Shown here piece by piece: positions 25,719 through 34,378 of a DNA stretch of 64,000 nucleotides. This DNA comes from Chelatococcus sp. Its GTDB lineage: Bacteria > Pseudomonadota > Alphaproteobacteria > Rhizobiales > Beijerinckiaceae. A program made the position numbers and the translations under genes. The DNA is taken from NCBI GenBank assembly GCA_003248805.1, contig QFQY01000008.1, forward strand, positions 177,495 to 241,494, written 5' to 3'. Every line of letters starts with the position of its first letter. Within the stretch, counting starts at the first letter, position 1. The notes beneath the pieces are model-generated. The model saw only the letters and a list, made by a program, of their open reading frames with translations. It made no database searches and was not told where the DNA came from.

Positions 25719-26744
25719 TTGCCCGAGACCAGACTCTACGACGCCGGGCTGCCGGTCACGGAAGCGACCTTCAAGATCCTGACCGATGTGATGCCGCAGA
25801 TCGTCTGGTCGACGCGGCCGGACGGGTTCCACGACTATTACAACGAGCGCTGGTACGAGTTCACCGGCGTTCCGCGCGGCTCGACCGATGGCGAGGGCTG
25901 GGCCGGCCTGTTCCACGAGGAGGATCAGCCGGAGGCCTGGCGGCGCTGGCGCCATTCGCTGGCGACGGGGGAAGGCTACGAGGTCGAGTACCGGCTGAGG
26001 CACAAATCCGGCCAGTATCGCTGGACGATCGGGCGGGCCCAGCCCGTGCGTGACAAGAACGGCCGCATCGTCCGCTGGATCGGCACCTGCACCGATATCC
26101 ACGAGGCGAAGCTCGCCGCTGAGGCCAATGAATTGCTCAGCCACGAGCTGAGCCATCGCATCAAGAATATCTTCTCCGTGGTCGGCAGCCTCCTCGTCCT
26201 GTCGGCCCGCGAATTCCCGGAAAGCAAGGTTTTCGCCGCCCGGTTCCGCGAGAGGGTCGCCGCCCTCGCGCGCGCCCACGAGTTCGTCAGGCCGCACAGC
26301 GAGGCGTCGCAGCCCGTCATCGGCCGCACCACGATCAAGGGACTGCTGGAGAGCCTGTTCTCGCCTTATCCGGCGGCAGGCGAAGGCCGCCTCGCCTTCT
26401 CCGGCGACGACGCGACCGTGGACGATCGCGGCGCCACGCCGATCGCGCTTCTGTTCCACGAGTTGGTCACGAACGCGATCAAATACGGCGCGCTCTCGTC
26501 GGAGACCGGAGAGGTCTCGATCGTCCTGCGCGAGACGGATGGCATGATGGTCATGCGCTGGTTGGAAAGCGGCGGGCCGGCGGTGCCGGGCCAACCGGAG
26601 CGTACGGGCTTCGGGACGAAGCTGGCGGAGATGAGCGTCGAGCGCCAGCTCGGCGGAACGCTGCTACGCGACTGGCGGCCGGAAGGGCTCGTCGTCGAAG
26701 TCTCCGTCGCCAGGAGCCGGCTGGCGCGCGACGAAGACCTCTGA
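25719..26744 (+). CDS. PAS-containing HWE-family sensor histidine kinase
   Basis: Soluble sensor kinase. A PAS domain covers about the first 130 residues (MPQIVWSTRPDGFHDYYNERW, then the PAC-like GQYRWTIGRAQPVRD). The HWE/HisKA_2 core follows, with phospho-acceptor His in HELSHRIKN, the HE..TNAIKYGAL N-box and the W-x-E motif RWLESGGP that defines HWE kinases. The start is uncertain. The only upstream ATG in frame is at 25605 and adds 38 Arg-rich residues that look non-coding, so I prefer the TTG at 25719 with CCCGAGG upstream. The single-domain regulator at 26764 is convergent and is the obvious candidate partner. No membrane segment is seen, so the signal is probably cytoplasmic, for example light or redox. 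Confidence 0.85.
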   Translation: MPETRLYDAGLPVTEATFKILTDVMPQIVWSTRPDGFHDYYNERWYEFTGVPRGSTDGEGWAGLFHEEDQPEAWRRWRHSLATGEGYEVEYRLRHKSGQYRWTIGRAQPVRDKNGRIVRWIGTCTDIHEAKLAAEANELLSHELSHRIKNIFSVVGSLLVLSAREFPESKVFAARFRERVAALARAHEFVRPHSEASQPVIGRTTIKGLLESLFSPYPAAGEGRLAFSGDDATVDDRGATPIALLFHELVTNAIKYGALSSETGEVSIVLRETDGMMVMRWLESGGPAVPGQPERTGFGTKLAEMSVERQLGGTLLRDWRPEGLVVEVSVARSRLARDEDL

Positions 26745-26763
26745 TGCCGGTGGAGGCGAGGGC

Positions 26764-27162
26764 TCAGAAGACCTTGAGCCGCGCGGGCGGCGAGGCCTCG
26801 ATCCCCATTTCGCGGCTGGTCACATAGTCGAGAAGCTGCGCCAGATCCCGGTCGGCGACGGGCTTGTCGAAGACGCCGATGGCGTTCTCGATGCTGCGCT
26901 CCAGCATGCGCGGGTTGGCCGTGATGAACACCACCGCGATCCCGAGCCTGGCGAGCGTCTCGCCGACCTCGGGGCCCGTCGGTCCGTCTGCCAGGTTGAC
27001 GTCGACGAGTGCGAGGTCGGGGGCTTCGGCGGCCGCCAGCGCCAGCGCGTCCCTGGAGGTCGCGGCGATGCCCACGGGGATATGGCCGAGGTCCTCGATG
27101 ATCGCCTCGGTCTCCATGGCGATCAGGACTTCGTCTTCGACGATGAGAACTTTGGTAGGCAT
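26764..27162 (-). CDS. Single-domain response regulator
   Basis: Receiver domain only, 132 residues. Acidic pocket VEDE at the N-terminus (after MPTKVLIVEDE), phospho-acceptor Asp in LALVDVNLADG, Thr/Ser at VFITANP and Lys at FDKPV are all present. Receivers of this type (with VNLADG and FDKPV) usually pair with HWE kinases and act as phosphate sinks or relay proteins. The ATG at 27162 is used; an upstream in-frame ATG at 27225 adds 21 basic residues. It lies convergent to the kinase gene with a 19-bp gap. Confidence 0.9.
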   Translation of the reverse strand: MPTKVLIVEDEVLIAMETEAIIEDLGHIPVGIAATSRDALALAAAEAPDLALVDVNLADGPTGPEVGETLARLGIAVVFITANPRMLERSIENAIGVFDKPVADRDLAQLLDYVTSREMGIEASPPARLKVF

Positions 27163-27260
27163 GGTCCGTGGCTTCGATCTTCCTCTGCGTTGGGAGGAAT
27201 CGCGCGACGGCGAGATTTGTTCCAAAGTCCGCTGACGCGGACGGAGCGGCCGCGTGCCGC

Positions 27261-28220
27261 TCAGACCCGCTTCCCCACCACCAGCAGTCCCGGCACGGCC
27301 GCGCCGCGATCCTGCCGCGTGCTGGCGGGCTCGACGAGCACGGTCGACAGTCCCGCCGCCCTCAGCCTCTCCCGCAGCCAGCCCTCCGCATGCGCAAATC
27401 GCCTGTCCGCGCCGACGATGACGCCCTCGCCCTCATGGCTCTGCACCGTGAAGGCGAGCAGTCCGCCGCGCGTCAGCACCCGCGCGCTCTGCGCGAAGCT
27501 GGGGCCGAGCTCGCCCAGATAGACGAAGACGTCGGCCGCGATCACGAGGTCGGCCGACTGGTCCGGCCGGCTGGTCAGGAAGCTCGTCAGCCCGGCGATG
27601 GCGAGCTTGTCGTAGAGCGGCGTCCCGTCGGCCCGCGTCTTGGCGGAGGCCCGCTCGATCATCCGGGGGGAGAGATCGCAGCCGGCGAGGAAGCCGGCTT
27701 CCGCGCGGATCGCCTCGCCCATCAGCCCGGTGCCGCAGCCGAGATCGTAGACGGTGCCGAACCGGAAGGGCCGGCCGGCGTTCTCGCAGAGGCGGGCGAG
27801 GGCGTCGCGCAGCAGGGCGGGGGCGTTGTAGTGCAGGGCTTGCGTCAGATGGCTGTCGAAGCGCTCCGCGTAAGCATCGAAGAGCGTGCCGGAGAAGTTC
27901 TCGGAGGTCGCCTCCTCGGCGGGCATCGCGCCGATCCGGGCGAGGTCGAGCCGCGCGCCGAAATGGTCGGCCGGATCGAGGTCGAGGCATTGCCGCCAGG
28001 CGGTCGCGGCCTCCTCGCGATGCCCGAGCGCCTCCTGTGCCAGCCCGTAGAGATGCCAGGCGGCGGTGAAGCCGTAGGCTTCCGGCAGGGTCTGGTCGAG
28101 GATCTCGATCGCCGCCTGCGCGTCGCCCTCCTTGAAGGCGGCTTCCGCCCAGGCGTAGCGGCGGTCGATCGTCGGATCGCCCGAACTGGCGGAATGCGTG
28201 GCATGGCCCTTTTCGCTCAT
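27261..28220 (-). CDS. TPR-containing class I SAM-dependent methyltransferase
   Basis: A 319-residue protein with two to three TPR-like repeats at the N-terminus (about 20-95: WAEAAFKEGDAQAAIEIL and AWHLYGLAQEALGHREEA). A class I methyltransferase domain follows, with motif I VYDLGCGTGLMGEA near residue 155 and the acidic loop motif LVIAADVFVYLG. It resembles the predicted TPR methyltransferases of COG4976. The start is either ATG 28220 or ATG 28250; the latter would run into the divergent exonuclease gene. Substrate unknown. Confidence 0.85.
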   Translation of the reverse strand: MSEKGHATHSASSGDPTIDRRYAWAEAAFKEGDAQAAIEILDQTLPEAYGFTAAWHLYGLAQEALGHREEAATAWRQCLDLDPADHFGARLDLARIGAMPAEEATSENFSGTLFDAYAERFDSHLTQALHYNAPALLRDALARLCENAGRPFRFGTVYDLGCGTGLMGEAIRAEAGFLAGCDLSPRMIERASAKTRADGTPLYDKLAIAGLTSFLTSRPDQSADLVIAADVFVYLGELGPSFAQSARVLTRGGLLAFTVQSHEGEGVIVGADRRFAHAEGWLRERLRAAGLSTVLVEPASTRQDRGAAVPGLLVVGKRV

Positions 28221-28243
28221 GCCGGCCGGTCTATCTGAGGGAG

Positions 28244-29311
28244 ATGACACTGGCCAGACGGATGCGCCCTTCCGAACTGCTGATCCCGACGCCCGCGGGT
28301 CTCTGGTGCCCGCTGGCGGATGTCCATATCGACCCGGTGCGCCCGGTGGCGCGCGCGCTGATCACCCATGGCCATTCCGACCATGCGCGGTCCGGCCACG
28401 AGGCCGTGCTCGCGACCCGCGAGACGCTGGCCATCATGGCGCTGCGCTATGGCGAAGGCTTCTGCACCACGCGGCAGGAGGCTACGCCGGGAGAGGAGAT
28501 CCGCATCGGCGAGGTCTCGTTCCGCTTCGTGCCGGCGGGGCATGTCCTGGGCTCGGCCCAGATCGTCGTCGAGGCGCGCGGCCTGCGGATCGTCGTCTCG
28601 GGCGACTACAAGCGCGAGCGCGACCCGACCTGCGCCCCGTTCGAGCCGGTGCCCTGCGATGTCTTCATCACCGAGGCGACCTTCGGCCTGCCGGTCTTCC
28701 GCCACCCGCCCGCCCATGGCGAGGTCGCCAAGCTGCTCGATTCCGTGCGCCTCTTCCCCGAGCGCACGCATATCGTCGGCGCCTATTCGCTCGGCAAGGC
28801 GCAGCGCGTCATGGCGCTGATCCGGGAGGCGGGATACGAGCGGCCGATCTACATCCATGGCGCGGTCGAGAAGATCACGGAGTTCTATGCGGCCGAGGGC
28901 GCGAGGCTCGGCGAGATTCGCAAGGTCGTCGCGGCGGAGCGCAAGGCGCTGGCCGGCGAGATCGTGATCTGTCCGCCGAGCGCGACGCAGGACCTCTGGG
29001 CGCGCCGCTTTCCCGATCCGGTGACGGCCTTCGCCTCGGGCTGGATGCGGGTGAGGGCGCGGGCCCGCCAGAAGGGCGTGGAGCTGCCCCTCGTCGTCTC
29101 CGACCATGCCGACTGGGACGATCTCCAGGCCACGATCCGCGAGACCGGGGCCGGCGAGATCTGGATCACCCATGGCGAGGCGGACGCGCTGGCGCATTGG
29201 TGCGGCACGGTCGGCCTGAAGGCCAAGCCGTTGCACCTCGTCGGCTATGGCGACGAGGGCGAGGCGGAGGAACAGGGCCTGGTCGAACCACAGGGGGAGG
29301 GCGTGGCGTGA
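28244..29311 (+). CDS. Ligase-associated DNA damage response exonuclease (MBL fold)
   Basis: Metallo-beta-lactamase/beta-CASP-like nuclease of 355 residues, third member of the ligase-associated repair set. Metal-binding motif THGHSDHA lies near residue 41; further family markers are GHVLGSAQI (about 98), SGDYKRERDPT (about 119) and the C-terminal SDHADW and THGEADAL. It would resect DNA ends. It is divergent from the methyltransferase gene and separated from the ligase gene by an opposite-strand hydrolase and a repeat. Confidence 0.93.
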   Translation: MTLARRMRPSELLIPTPAGLWCPLADVHIDPVRPVARALITHGHSDHARSGHEAVLATRETLAIMALRYGEGFCTTRQEATPGEEIRIGEVSFRFVPAGHVLGSAQIVVEARGLRIVVSGDYKRERDPTCAPFEPVPCDVFITEATFGLPVFRHPPAHGEVAKLLDSVRLFPERTHIVGAYSLGKAQRVMALIREAGYERPIYIHGAVEKITEFYAAEGARLGEIRKVVAAERKALAGEIVICPPSATQDLWARRFPDPVTAFASGWMRVRARARQKGVELPLVVSDHADWDDLQATIRETGAGEIWITHGEADALAHWCGTVGLKAKPLHLVGYGDEGEAEEQGLVEPQGEGVA

Positions 29312-29319
29312 CGACCGCG

Positions 29320-29438
29320 GCGTCATGCTCGGGCCCGACCCGAGCATCTCATGACAGAGAGGGTCACGACAGAGAGGCTCGGAAGCTTCTTCTTGCCGGA
29401 GCTTCTCGGGTCTGCGCTTCGCTTCGCCCGAGAATGAC
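29320..29438. repeat. Intergenic palindromic repeat (GTCATGCTCGGG type)
   Basis: Contains CATGCTCGGG / CCCGAGCAT as a hairpin, then a second inverted pair TCTCGGG / CCCGAGA with AATGACGGCG at its right end. Such ATGCTCGGG...CCCGAGAATGACG elements are a recurrent mobile palindrome type in Rhizobiales chromosomes. This copy sits between the exonuclease and hydrolase genes. Confidence 0.8.
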
Positions 29439-29448
29439 GGCGATGGCT

Positions 29449-30204
29449 TCAGCGCCCGGCTTCGGCGACCGGCTGGCCCTTCGCGGCCATCGCGGCGAAG
29501 GACAGCGCCATGCCGCGCGCCAGGCAGTCATAGCCGATATCGCTCATATGGAAGCGGTCTCCGGCCAGCGTGCTGCCGAAGCTCTTGGCGTCGCGGCCAT
29601 GCCACGCGGTCATCATGGCGTAGCGGGACAGGACCGGCACGGAGCGCTCGCGCGCCGTCTCGGCCACCGCCGCCACATAGGAGGCGTAGCGCTGCGGGTC
29701 CTTGATGCCGGGGTAGAACTGCTGGTCGAGGATGACGAGCCCGGCGCCGGCGCCGCGCACGATGTCGACGCCCTCGCGGATCAGGTTCTTGAACACGGCC
29801 ATGTCGCCGCCGGTCACCGCGTCGTTGGTGCCGACCTGCCAGATCACGAGGTCGAAATGGCGCTCGGCGACCAGCTTGCGCAGGCGCGCGAAGGTCTGGG
29901 GCGCCGTCTCGCCGCCGATCCCGGCATTGACCATCTCGATCTTCGTCTGCGGCCAGGCCTGCTCGAGCAGCGCGCGAAGCCGCTCGGGATAGGTCTTGTC
30001 GCGCGAGGAGGCGCCGATGCCCTCGGTCGAGGAGGAGCCGATGGCGAGGATGTCGAGCTTGCGGTCCTGCCGCAGGCGCGCGGCGGGCACCGGCAGGCTC
30101 GCGTCGGCCGCCGTCATGGTCGCGGGGCGGCACTCGAAGGGGGCCGCCTGCGCGCTGCCCGCGAGCAGCGTCGCCGCGATGAGGCTGGAAAGAAGCATGC
30201 GCAT
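29449..30204 (-). CDS. Secreted SGNH/GDSL-family hydrolase
   Basis: Exported esterase/lipase-like protein of 251 residues with signal peptide MRMLLSSLIAATLLAGSAQA. The SGNH blocks are visible: block I AIGSSSTEGIG (Ser, with GSSS in place of GDSL), block II GIGGET, block III QVGTNDAV, and block V DRFHMSDIGY with Asp and His. An alternative ATG at 30225 adds seven residues. It lies between the two ligase-associated repair genes on the other strand and probably has nothing to do with them. Substrate unknown; an acyl ester or acetylated polysaccharide is plausible. Confidence 0.85.
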   Translation of the reverse strand: MRMLLSSLIAATLLAGSAQAAPFECRPATMTAADASLPVPAARLRQDRKLDILAIGSSSTEGIGASSRDKTYPERLRALLEQAWPQTKIEMVNAGIGGETAPQTFARLRKLVAERHFDLVIWQVGTNDAVTGGDMAVFKNLIREGVDIVRGAGAGLVILDQQFYPGIKDPQRYASYVAAVAETARERSVPVLSRYAMMTAWHGRDAKSFGSTLAGDRFHMSDIGYDCLARGMALSFAAMAAKGQPVAEAGR

Positions 30205-30336
30205 CGCGGCGTCTGTTTCCGGCATCCTGAGACCTGTATCCCGACGAGTAGGGGCGCGTTCCTGAATGCTGTCTGAACGCGGGAGACGGACGGTGATGCG
30301 ATGGTCAGGCAATGATCGTGCCGGGAGGACAGCGCG

Positions 30337-32187
30337 ATGAACCGCTTCGCCTGGCTGCTCGACCGGCTGGCCTATGAGCCGCGCCGCAACGCCAAGCTCG
30401 CCTTGATCGCCGATTATCTGCGCACGACGCCCGATCCCGACCGGGGCTATGCGCTGGCGGCGATGACCGGCGGGCTCGTCTTCCGCAACGCCAAGGCGGG
30501 CCTGATCCGCGCGCTGATCGCCGAGCGCACCGATCCGGTGCTCTTCGCCCTGTCCTACGACTATGTCGGCGACCTGTCGGAGACGGTGGCCCTGATGTGG
30601 CCGGTCGCAAGCGAGGTCTTGCCGGGAGCAGTCGGCACCGACGCGAACCCCTCCCCCTCGTGGGGAGGGGCAGGGGTGGGGGGCGGACGACCGGGCGAGC
30701 GGGGAGGACACGAGGCGAGGCGGGTGCATGCTCGAAATGAGGCGGAGCCTGCCTTTTCGCCCCTCAGCCCTCTCTCCTCCCCACCAGGGGGAGGGGAAGA
30801 GCCGCTATCGGCGAGGGCCGAGCCAGGTCACAACCGCTCCCCGCTGACGCTGCCCGATGTCGTCGCCGGCCTGCACGAAGCCGGCAGGACGGAACTGCCC
30901 GGCCTGGTCGCCTCCTGGCTCGATGCGCTCGACGAGACCGGGCGCTGGGCCCTGCTCAAGCTCATCACCGGCAGCCTGCGCATCGGCGTCTCGGCGAGGC
31001 TCGCCAAGACGGCGGCGGCGATGGTCGGGAATGTGCCGGCCGACGAGGTCGAGCGGGTCTGGCATGGGCTGGAGCCGCCCTACGCCCCGCTCTTCGCCTG
31101 GCTGGAGGGCAGGGAACCCAGGCCGGAGGCGAGCGACCCGGCGCCGTTCCGGCCGGTCATGCTCGCCCACCCGGTCGAGGACGGCGATTTCGCGAAGCTC
31201 GCTCCCGCCGAGTTCAGCGCCGAGTGGAAATGGGACGGCATCCGCGTCCAGGCGGTCAGCGGGGTCGGAGCCGATGGCGCGCGACGGACGCGGCTCTATT
31301 CGCGCACCGGCGAGGACATCGCGGCGGCTTTTCCCGATCTCGTCGAGGAGTTGACGCTGGACGGCGCGCTGGACGGCGAACTGCTGGTGATGCGCGAGGG
31401 CGCGGTCCAGAGCTTCAACACGCTCCAGCAGCGGCTCAACCGCAAGGCCGTCACGGCCAGGATGCTGTCGGAATTCCCGGCGCATATCCGCGTCTACGAC
31501 CTGCTCGCCGAGGCCGGCGAGGAGATCGCCGACCTGCCCTTCGAGCAGCGCCGCGAGCGGGCGCGCGCCTTCGTCGCGCGGCTGGCGAGCCCGCGCTTCG
31601 ATCTCTCGCCGACGATTCCCTTCGCGAGCTGGGGCGAGCTCGCCGCGGCCCGTGCCGATCCGGCCTCGGCGGGAGCGGGCGGCGATGCCGAGGCGGTCGA
31701 GGGCGTCATGCTCAAGCGCCGCGACAGCGCCTATCTGCCCGGCCGCCCCAAGGGCTACTGGTGGAAGTGGAAGCGCGACGCGCGGCTGGTCGACTGCGTG
31801 CTGATGTATGCCCAGCGCGGCCACGGCAAGCGCTCCTCCTTCTATTCGGATTTCACCTTCGGCGTCTGGCGGGCCGGCGAGGCGGGCGCCGACGAGCTCG
31901 TGCCGGTCGGAAAGGCCTATTTCGGCTTCACCGACGAGGAGCTCGTCGAGCTCGATCGCTATGTGCGCAAGAACACGGTCAACCGCTTCGGCCCGGTGCG
32001 GGAGGTGACGCACGAGGTCCATCATGGCCTTGTCCTGGAGGTCGCCTTCGAGGGGCTGCAGCGCTCGACGCGGCATAAATCCGGCCTCGCCATGCGCTTC
32101 CCCCGCATCAGCCGGATCCGCTGGGACAAGCCGCCGGGCGAGGCGGATCGCATCGAGACGCTGGAACACATGCTGCCCGCAATGTGA
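30337..32187 (+). CDS. ATP-dependent DNA ligase (damage-response type) with in-frame insertion
   Basis: The ligase that defines the ligase-associated repair set (LigB/LigC-type, cisplatin damage response family). The N-terminal DNA-binding domain covers about 1-95 and 168-265. The nucleotidyltransferase motif I is EWKWDGIR with the adenylated lysine K298; motif IIIa/IV elements (DGELLVMREG) and the C-terminal OB domain with KWKRDARLVD follow. At 616 residues it is longer than usual because about 65 residues (100-165, low-complexity, Gly/Pro/Ser/Glu-rich) are encoded by a palindromic repeat inserted in the gene. The frame stays open throughout, between MWPVASEV and LTLPDVVAGL. All catalytic motifs lie after the insert and are intact. 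Confidence 0.92.
   Translation: MNRFAWLLDRLAYEPRRNAKLALIADYLRTTPDPDRGYALAAMTGGLVFRNAKAGLIRALIAERTDPVLFALSYDYVGDLSETVALMWPVASEVLPGAVGTDANPSPSWGGAGVGGGRPGERGGHEARRVHARNEAEPAFSPLSPLSSPPGGGEEPLSARAEPGHNRSPLTLPDVVAGLHEAGRTELPGLVASWLDALDETGRWALLKLITGSLRIGVSARLAKTAAAMVGNVPADEVERVWHGLEPPYAPLFAWLEGREPRPEASDPAPFRPVMLAHPVEDGDFAKLAPAEFSAEWKWDGIRVQAVSGVGADGARRTRLYSRTGEDIAAAFPDLVEELTLDGALDGELLVMREGAVQSFNTLQQRLNRKAVTARMLSEFPAHIRVYDLLAEAGEEIADLPFEQRRERARAFVARLASPRFDLSPTIPFASWGELAAARADPASAGAGGDAEAVEGVMLKRRDSAYLPGRPKGYWWKWKRDARLVDCVLMYAQRGHGKRSSFYSDFTFGVWRAGEAGADELVPVGKAYFGFTDEELVELDRYVRKNTVNRFGPVREVTHEVHHGLVLEVAFEGLQRSTRHKSGLAMRFPRISRIRWDKPPGEADRIETLEHMLPAM
30640..30832. repeat. Palindromic repeat inserted in frame in the ligase gene
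   Basis: Two G/C-rich hairpins bound the element: CCCCTCCCC-CTCGT-GGGGAGGGG at the left (about 30647-30670) and CTCCCC-ACCAG-GGGGAG at the right (about 30777-30794). This is the look of intergenic REP-type elements, yet the segment is translated as part of the ligase without a stop. The exact borders are uncertain by about 15 bp. Confidence 0.75.
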
Positions 32188-32276
32188 AGATCGCTTGCGC
32201 CGCGCGTCCGGCAGTGCTTGAGATTTTAACAATGAGCGGCTGGGCACCGACGCCGCGTGAGGCCAGGAAAGATTCG

Positions 32277-32957
32277 ATGAGCCGGCAGCCTTCGACGCGC
32301 ATCGTGATCGCGGATGACCATCCGCTGTTCCGGGGCGCCCTGCGTCAGGCGGTCTCGACCGCCATCGAGGGCGCCGAGGTCAGCGAGGTCGGCTCGCTCG
32401 AGGCGCTGACGGAGACCTTGTCGACGGGCGGCGACGCCGATCTCGTGCTGCTCGACCTGACCATGCCCGGTGTGCAGGGTTTTTCGGGCCTGCTCTTCCT
32501 GCGCGCCGACCACCCCGAGATTCCGGTCATCGTCGTCTCCGCCAATGACGATCCGGCCGTGATCCGCCGCTGCATCGAGTTCGGCGCGCTCGGCTTCCTG
32601 CCCAAGACGGCCGATGTCGCGCAGATGGGCGAGGCGATCCGCGCCGTGCTCGACGGCAGCGTCTGGACCCCGCCGGGCGTCGACCTCTCCGCCCCGGTCG
32701 ACGCCGAGACGGCCGACATGGTGCGCCGCCTCGCGACGCTGACGCCGCAGCAGGTGCGTGTGCTGATGATGCTGTCGGAGGGGCTCCTCAACAAGCAGAT
32801 CGCCTATGAGCTCGGCGTCTCCGAGGCGACGGTGAAGGCGCATGTCTCGGCGATCCTGACCAAGCTCGACGTCGACAGCCGCACGCAGGCCGTCATCGCC
32901 GCCTCCAAGATCGCCGGCACCGCCTGGGCGACGGCCGGCGCCTCCGCGACGGCGTAG
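32277..32957 (+). CDS. LuxR/NarL-type response regulator
   Basis: Two-domain regulator of 226 residues. Receiver: acidic pair in IVIADDHPLF, phospho-acceptor Asp in LLDLTMPG (about residue 59), Lys in FLPKTAD. C-terminal LuxR helix-turn-helix: LTPQQVRVLMMLSEGLLNKQIA and VSEATVKAHVSAIL (about 157-205). I chose the ATG at 32277 because AGGAAAG precedes it; earlier ATGs at 32184 and 32232 lack a site and the first overlaps the ligase stop. No kinase is adjacent on the same strand. Targets unknown. Confidence 0.92.
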   Translation: MSRQPSTRIVIADDHPLFRGALRQAVSTAIEGAEVSEVGSLEALTETLSTGGDADLVLLDLTMPGVQGFSGLLFLRADHPEIPVIVVSANDDPAVIRRCIEFGALGFLPKTADVAQMGEAIRAVLDGSVWTPPGVDLSAPVDAETADMVRRLATLTPQQVRVLMMLSEGLLNKQIAYELGVSEATVKAHVSAILTKLDVDSRTQAVIAASKIAGTAWATAGASATA

Positions 32958-33038
32958 GCGTTCAGCCGCGGTTCAACGGCGTCCGACATCATCGAAACGT
33001 TGCGCGGGCGCGTCGCGTCCGCATCGGAGGGGGCTGAC

Positions 33039-33308
33039 ATGGCCGGTGGCAATCTGGATCGGTTCCTCGGCGGCTCGCCGCTCGGCGTGCTCGTCCGGCT
33101 GATCTTCATCTCGCTCATCGTCGGCGCGGGCATGGCCTTCCTGGGGCTGTCGCCGCGCGGGCTCTTCGACGCGGCCGCCCGGTTCGTCCGCTCCATCGCG
33201 GATCTGGGCTTCGGCGCCGTGCGCGAGGTCGGGCAATGGCTCATCGCCGGCGCGCTGGTCGTGGTGCCGCTCTGGCTGCTGATGCGGTTGTTCGCGTCGC
33301 GGCGGTGA
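33039..33308 (+). CDS. Small two-helix membrane protein (DUF6460-like)
   Basis: An 89-residue protein with two hydrophobic helices (about 20-42 and 65-83) and a short basic C-terminus (LFASRR). The start at 33039 has GGAGGGGG upstream. The segment GGSPLGVLVRLIFISLIVGA is typical of a small Rhizobiales family that I believe is DUF6460, though I cannot verify this here. Convergent with the ion-channel gene with only 2 bp between stops. Function unknown. Confidence 0.75.
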   Translation: MAGGNLDRFLGGSPLGVLVRLIFISLIVGAGMAFLGLSPRGLFDAAARFVRSIADLGFGAVREVGQWLIAGALVVVPLWLLMRLFASRR

Positions 33309-33310
33309 GG

Positions 33311-34378
33311 TCAGCCCGGCAGCGCCCGTAGCGCCGCGCCGAGGCAGACGATCAGCATGATCGCCGGCAGGGCCCAGCGCAGATGGGAACGCAAGGCCGC
33401 GGCCTCACCGCTCCAGCGCCCTTGCGGATTGGCGATGGCGACCGCCAGCGCGATCTCGAACATCAGCACCGCGACCAGATAGAGATAGCCGAGCGAGATC
33501 ATCTCCGCGATCGGCGTGTTCAATGAGATCGACCCTGGGAAGCTCGACTCGAAGGTGAAGCTGATCGCCGCCAGTGCGAGCAGCGAGGAGAAGATCAGCC
33601 CGCCCTTGTCCTGCTCCTTGAGGCCCGGCGACCACAGCACGAAAAGCGAGACCGCCAGCACCGCCATGATCGGCACGAAGACGCGCAGGACATAGCGCTG
33701 CGCGTCGCGCGCCATGGTGACGGTGGCGTTCAGGCGCGAATAGGAACGCGCGTTCCAGCCCATCGCCGGCTCGCTCGCAAAGCGCAGGCCGAGCGGGCGC
33801 CAGTCGACGACGGAGGGCGTGGGGTCGACGCCCGAGAACTGCCGGTCCGCCTCGGTGGTGACGATCACCGCCTCCTGCTGCGGGTAGCGCGGCAGCGAGA
33901 GCGACAGCGTCAGCCTCTGCTGGTCGAAGGGGAAGGCGTCCATGTTCATGCGGAAGCGGAAATCGCTCTCGAACCGCTCGATCAGCATGGCCTCGCCGTT
34001 GGCGTGGACCGACAGCGCGACGCTCCGCGAATCCTTGTCGCCGATCTGGTTGTCGAGCGTCAGCCCCGGCGTCCAGATCGTCTTCAGGTAATCGTCCGCC
34101 TCCTCGCCGACCCGGTCGTCGCGGGCGAGGCCGCGCGCGATCGCGTCGAAGGCCAGGCGCGGGTCGTGCCAGCGCTGGGTCAGTTCGATCTGCAGGCGGC
34201 CCTGGCCGGCGACCTCCTTGATCTCGAGCACGTTGAGCACGCGCAGCGCGACCCGCACCCGCACCGGCAGCTCCACGCCCTGGGGGAGGCCCGTGCGGGG
34301 CGCCGCAGCCTCTTCGGCGGAGACCGTCTGCGCCGAGGCGAGAAGCAGCAGCACGAGCAGGAGGAGGCGGCGCATCAC
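33311..34378 (-). CDS. Prokaryotic pentameric ligand-gated ion channel (Cys-loop receptor homologue)
   Basis: An inner-membrane channel subunit of 355 residues related to ELIC/GLIC. A signal peptide (about 1-21) is followed by a beta-rich extracellular (periplasmic) domain with the family landmarks: RWHDPRLAFD (69-78), IWTPGLTLDN (101-110), and the FPFDQQRLTLSL segment (149-160) that corresponds to the Cys loop. As in other bacterial members the two loop cysteines are absent. Four helices follow: M1 about 229-250, M2 about 258-277 (pore), M3 about 288-314, M4 about 333-351. The start is GTG 34378 or ATG 34375; GTG overlaps the stop of the Cache gene by four bases. The ligand is unknown; the tightly linked periplasmic sensor is the best clue. 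Confidence 0.88.
   Translation of the reverse strand: MMRRLLLLVLLLLASAQTVSAEEAAAPRTGLPQGVELPVRVRVALRVLNVLEIKEVAGQGRLQIELTQRWHDPRLAFDAIARGLARDDRVGEEADDYLKTIWTPGLTLDNQIGDKDSRSVALSVHANGEAMLIERFESDFRFRMNMDAFPFDQQRLTLSLSLPRYPQQEAVIVTTEADRQFSGVDPTPSVVDWRPLGLRFASEPAMGWNARSYSRLNATVTMARDAQRYVLRVFVPIMAVLAVSLFVLWSPGLKEQDKGGLIFSSLLALAAISFTFESSFPGSISLNTPIAEMISLGYLYLVAVLMFEIALAVAIANPQGRWSGEAAALRSHLRWALPAIMLIVCLGAALRALPG

Noticed and set aside
33000..33038. Upstream start for the small membrane protein
   Set aside because: The ATG at 33039 has a strong GGAGGGGG site at proper distance; the upstream extension is not protein-like.
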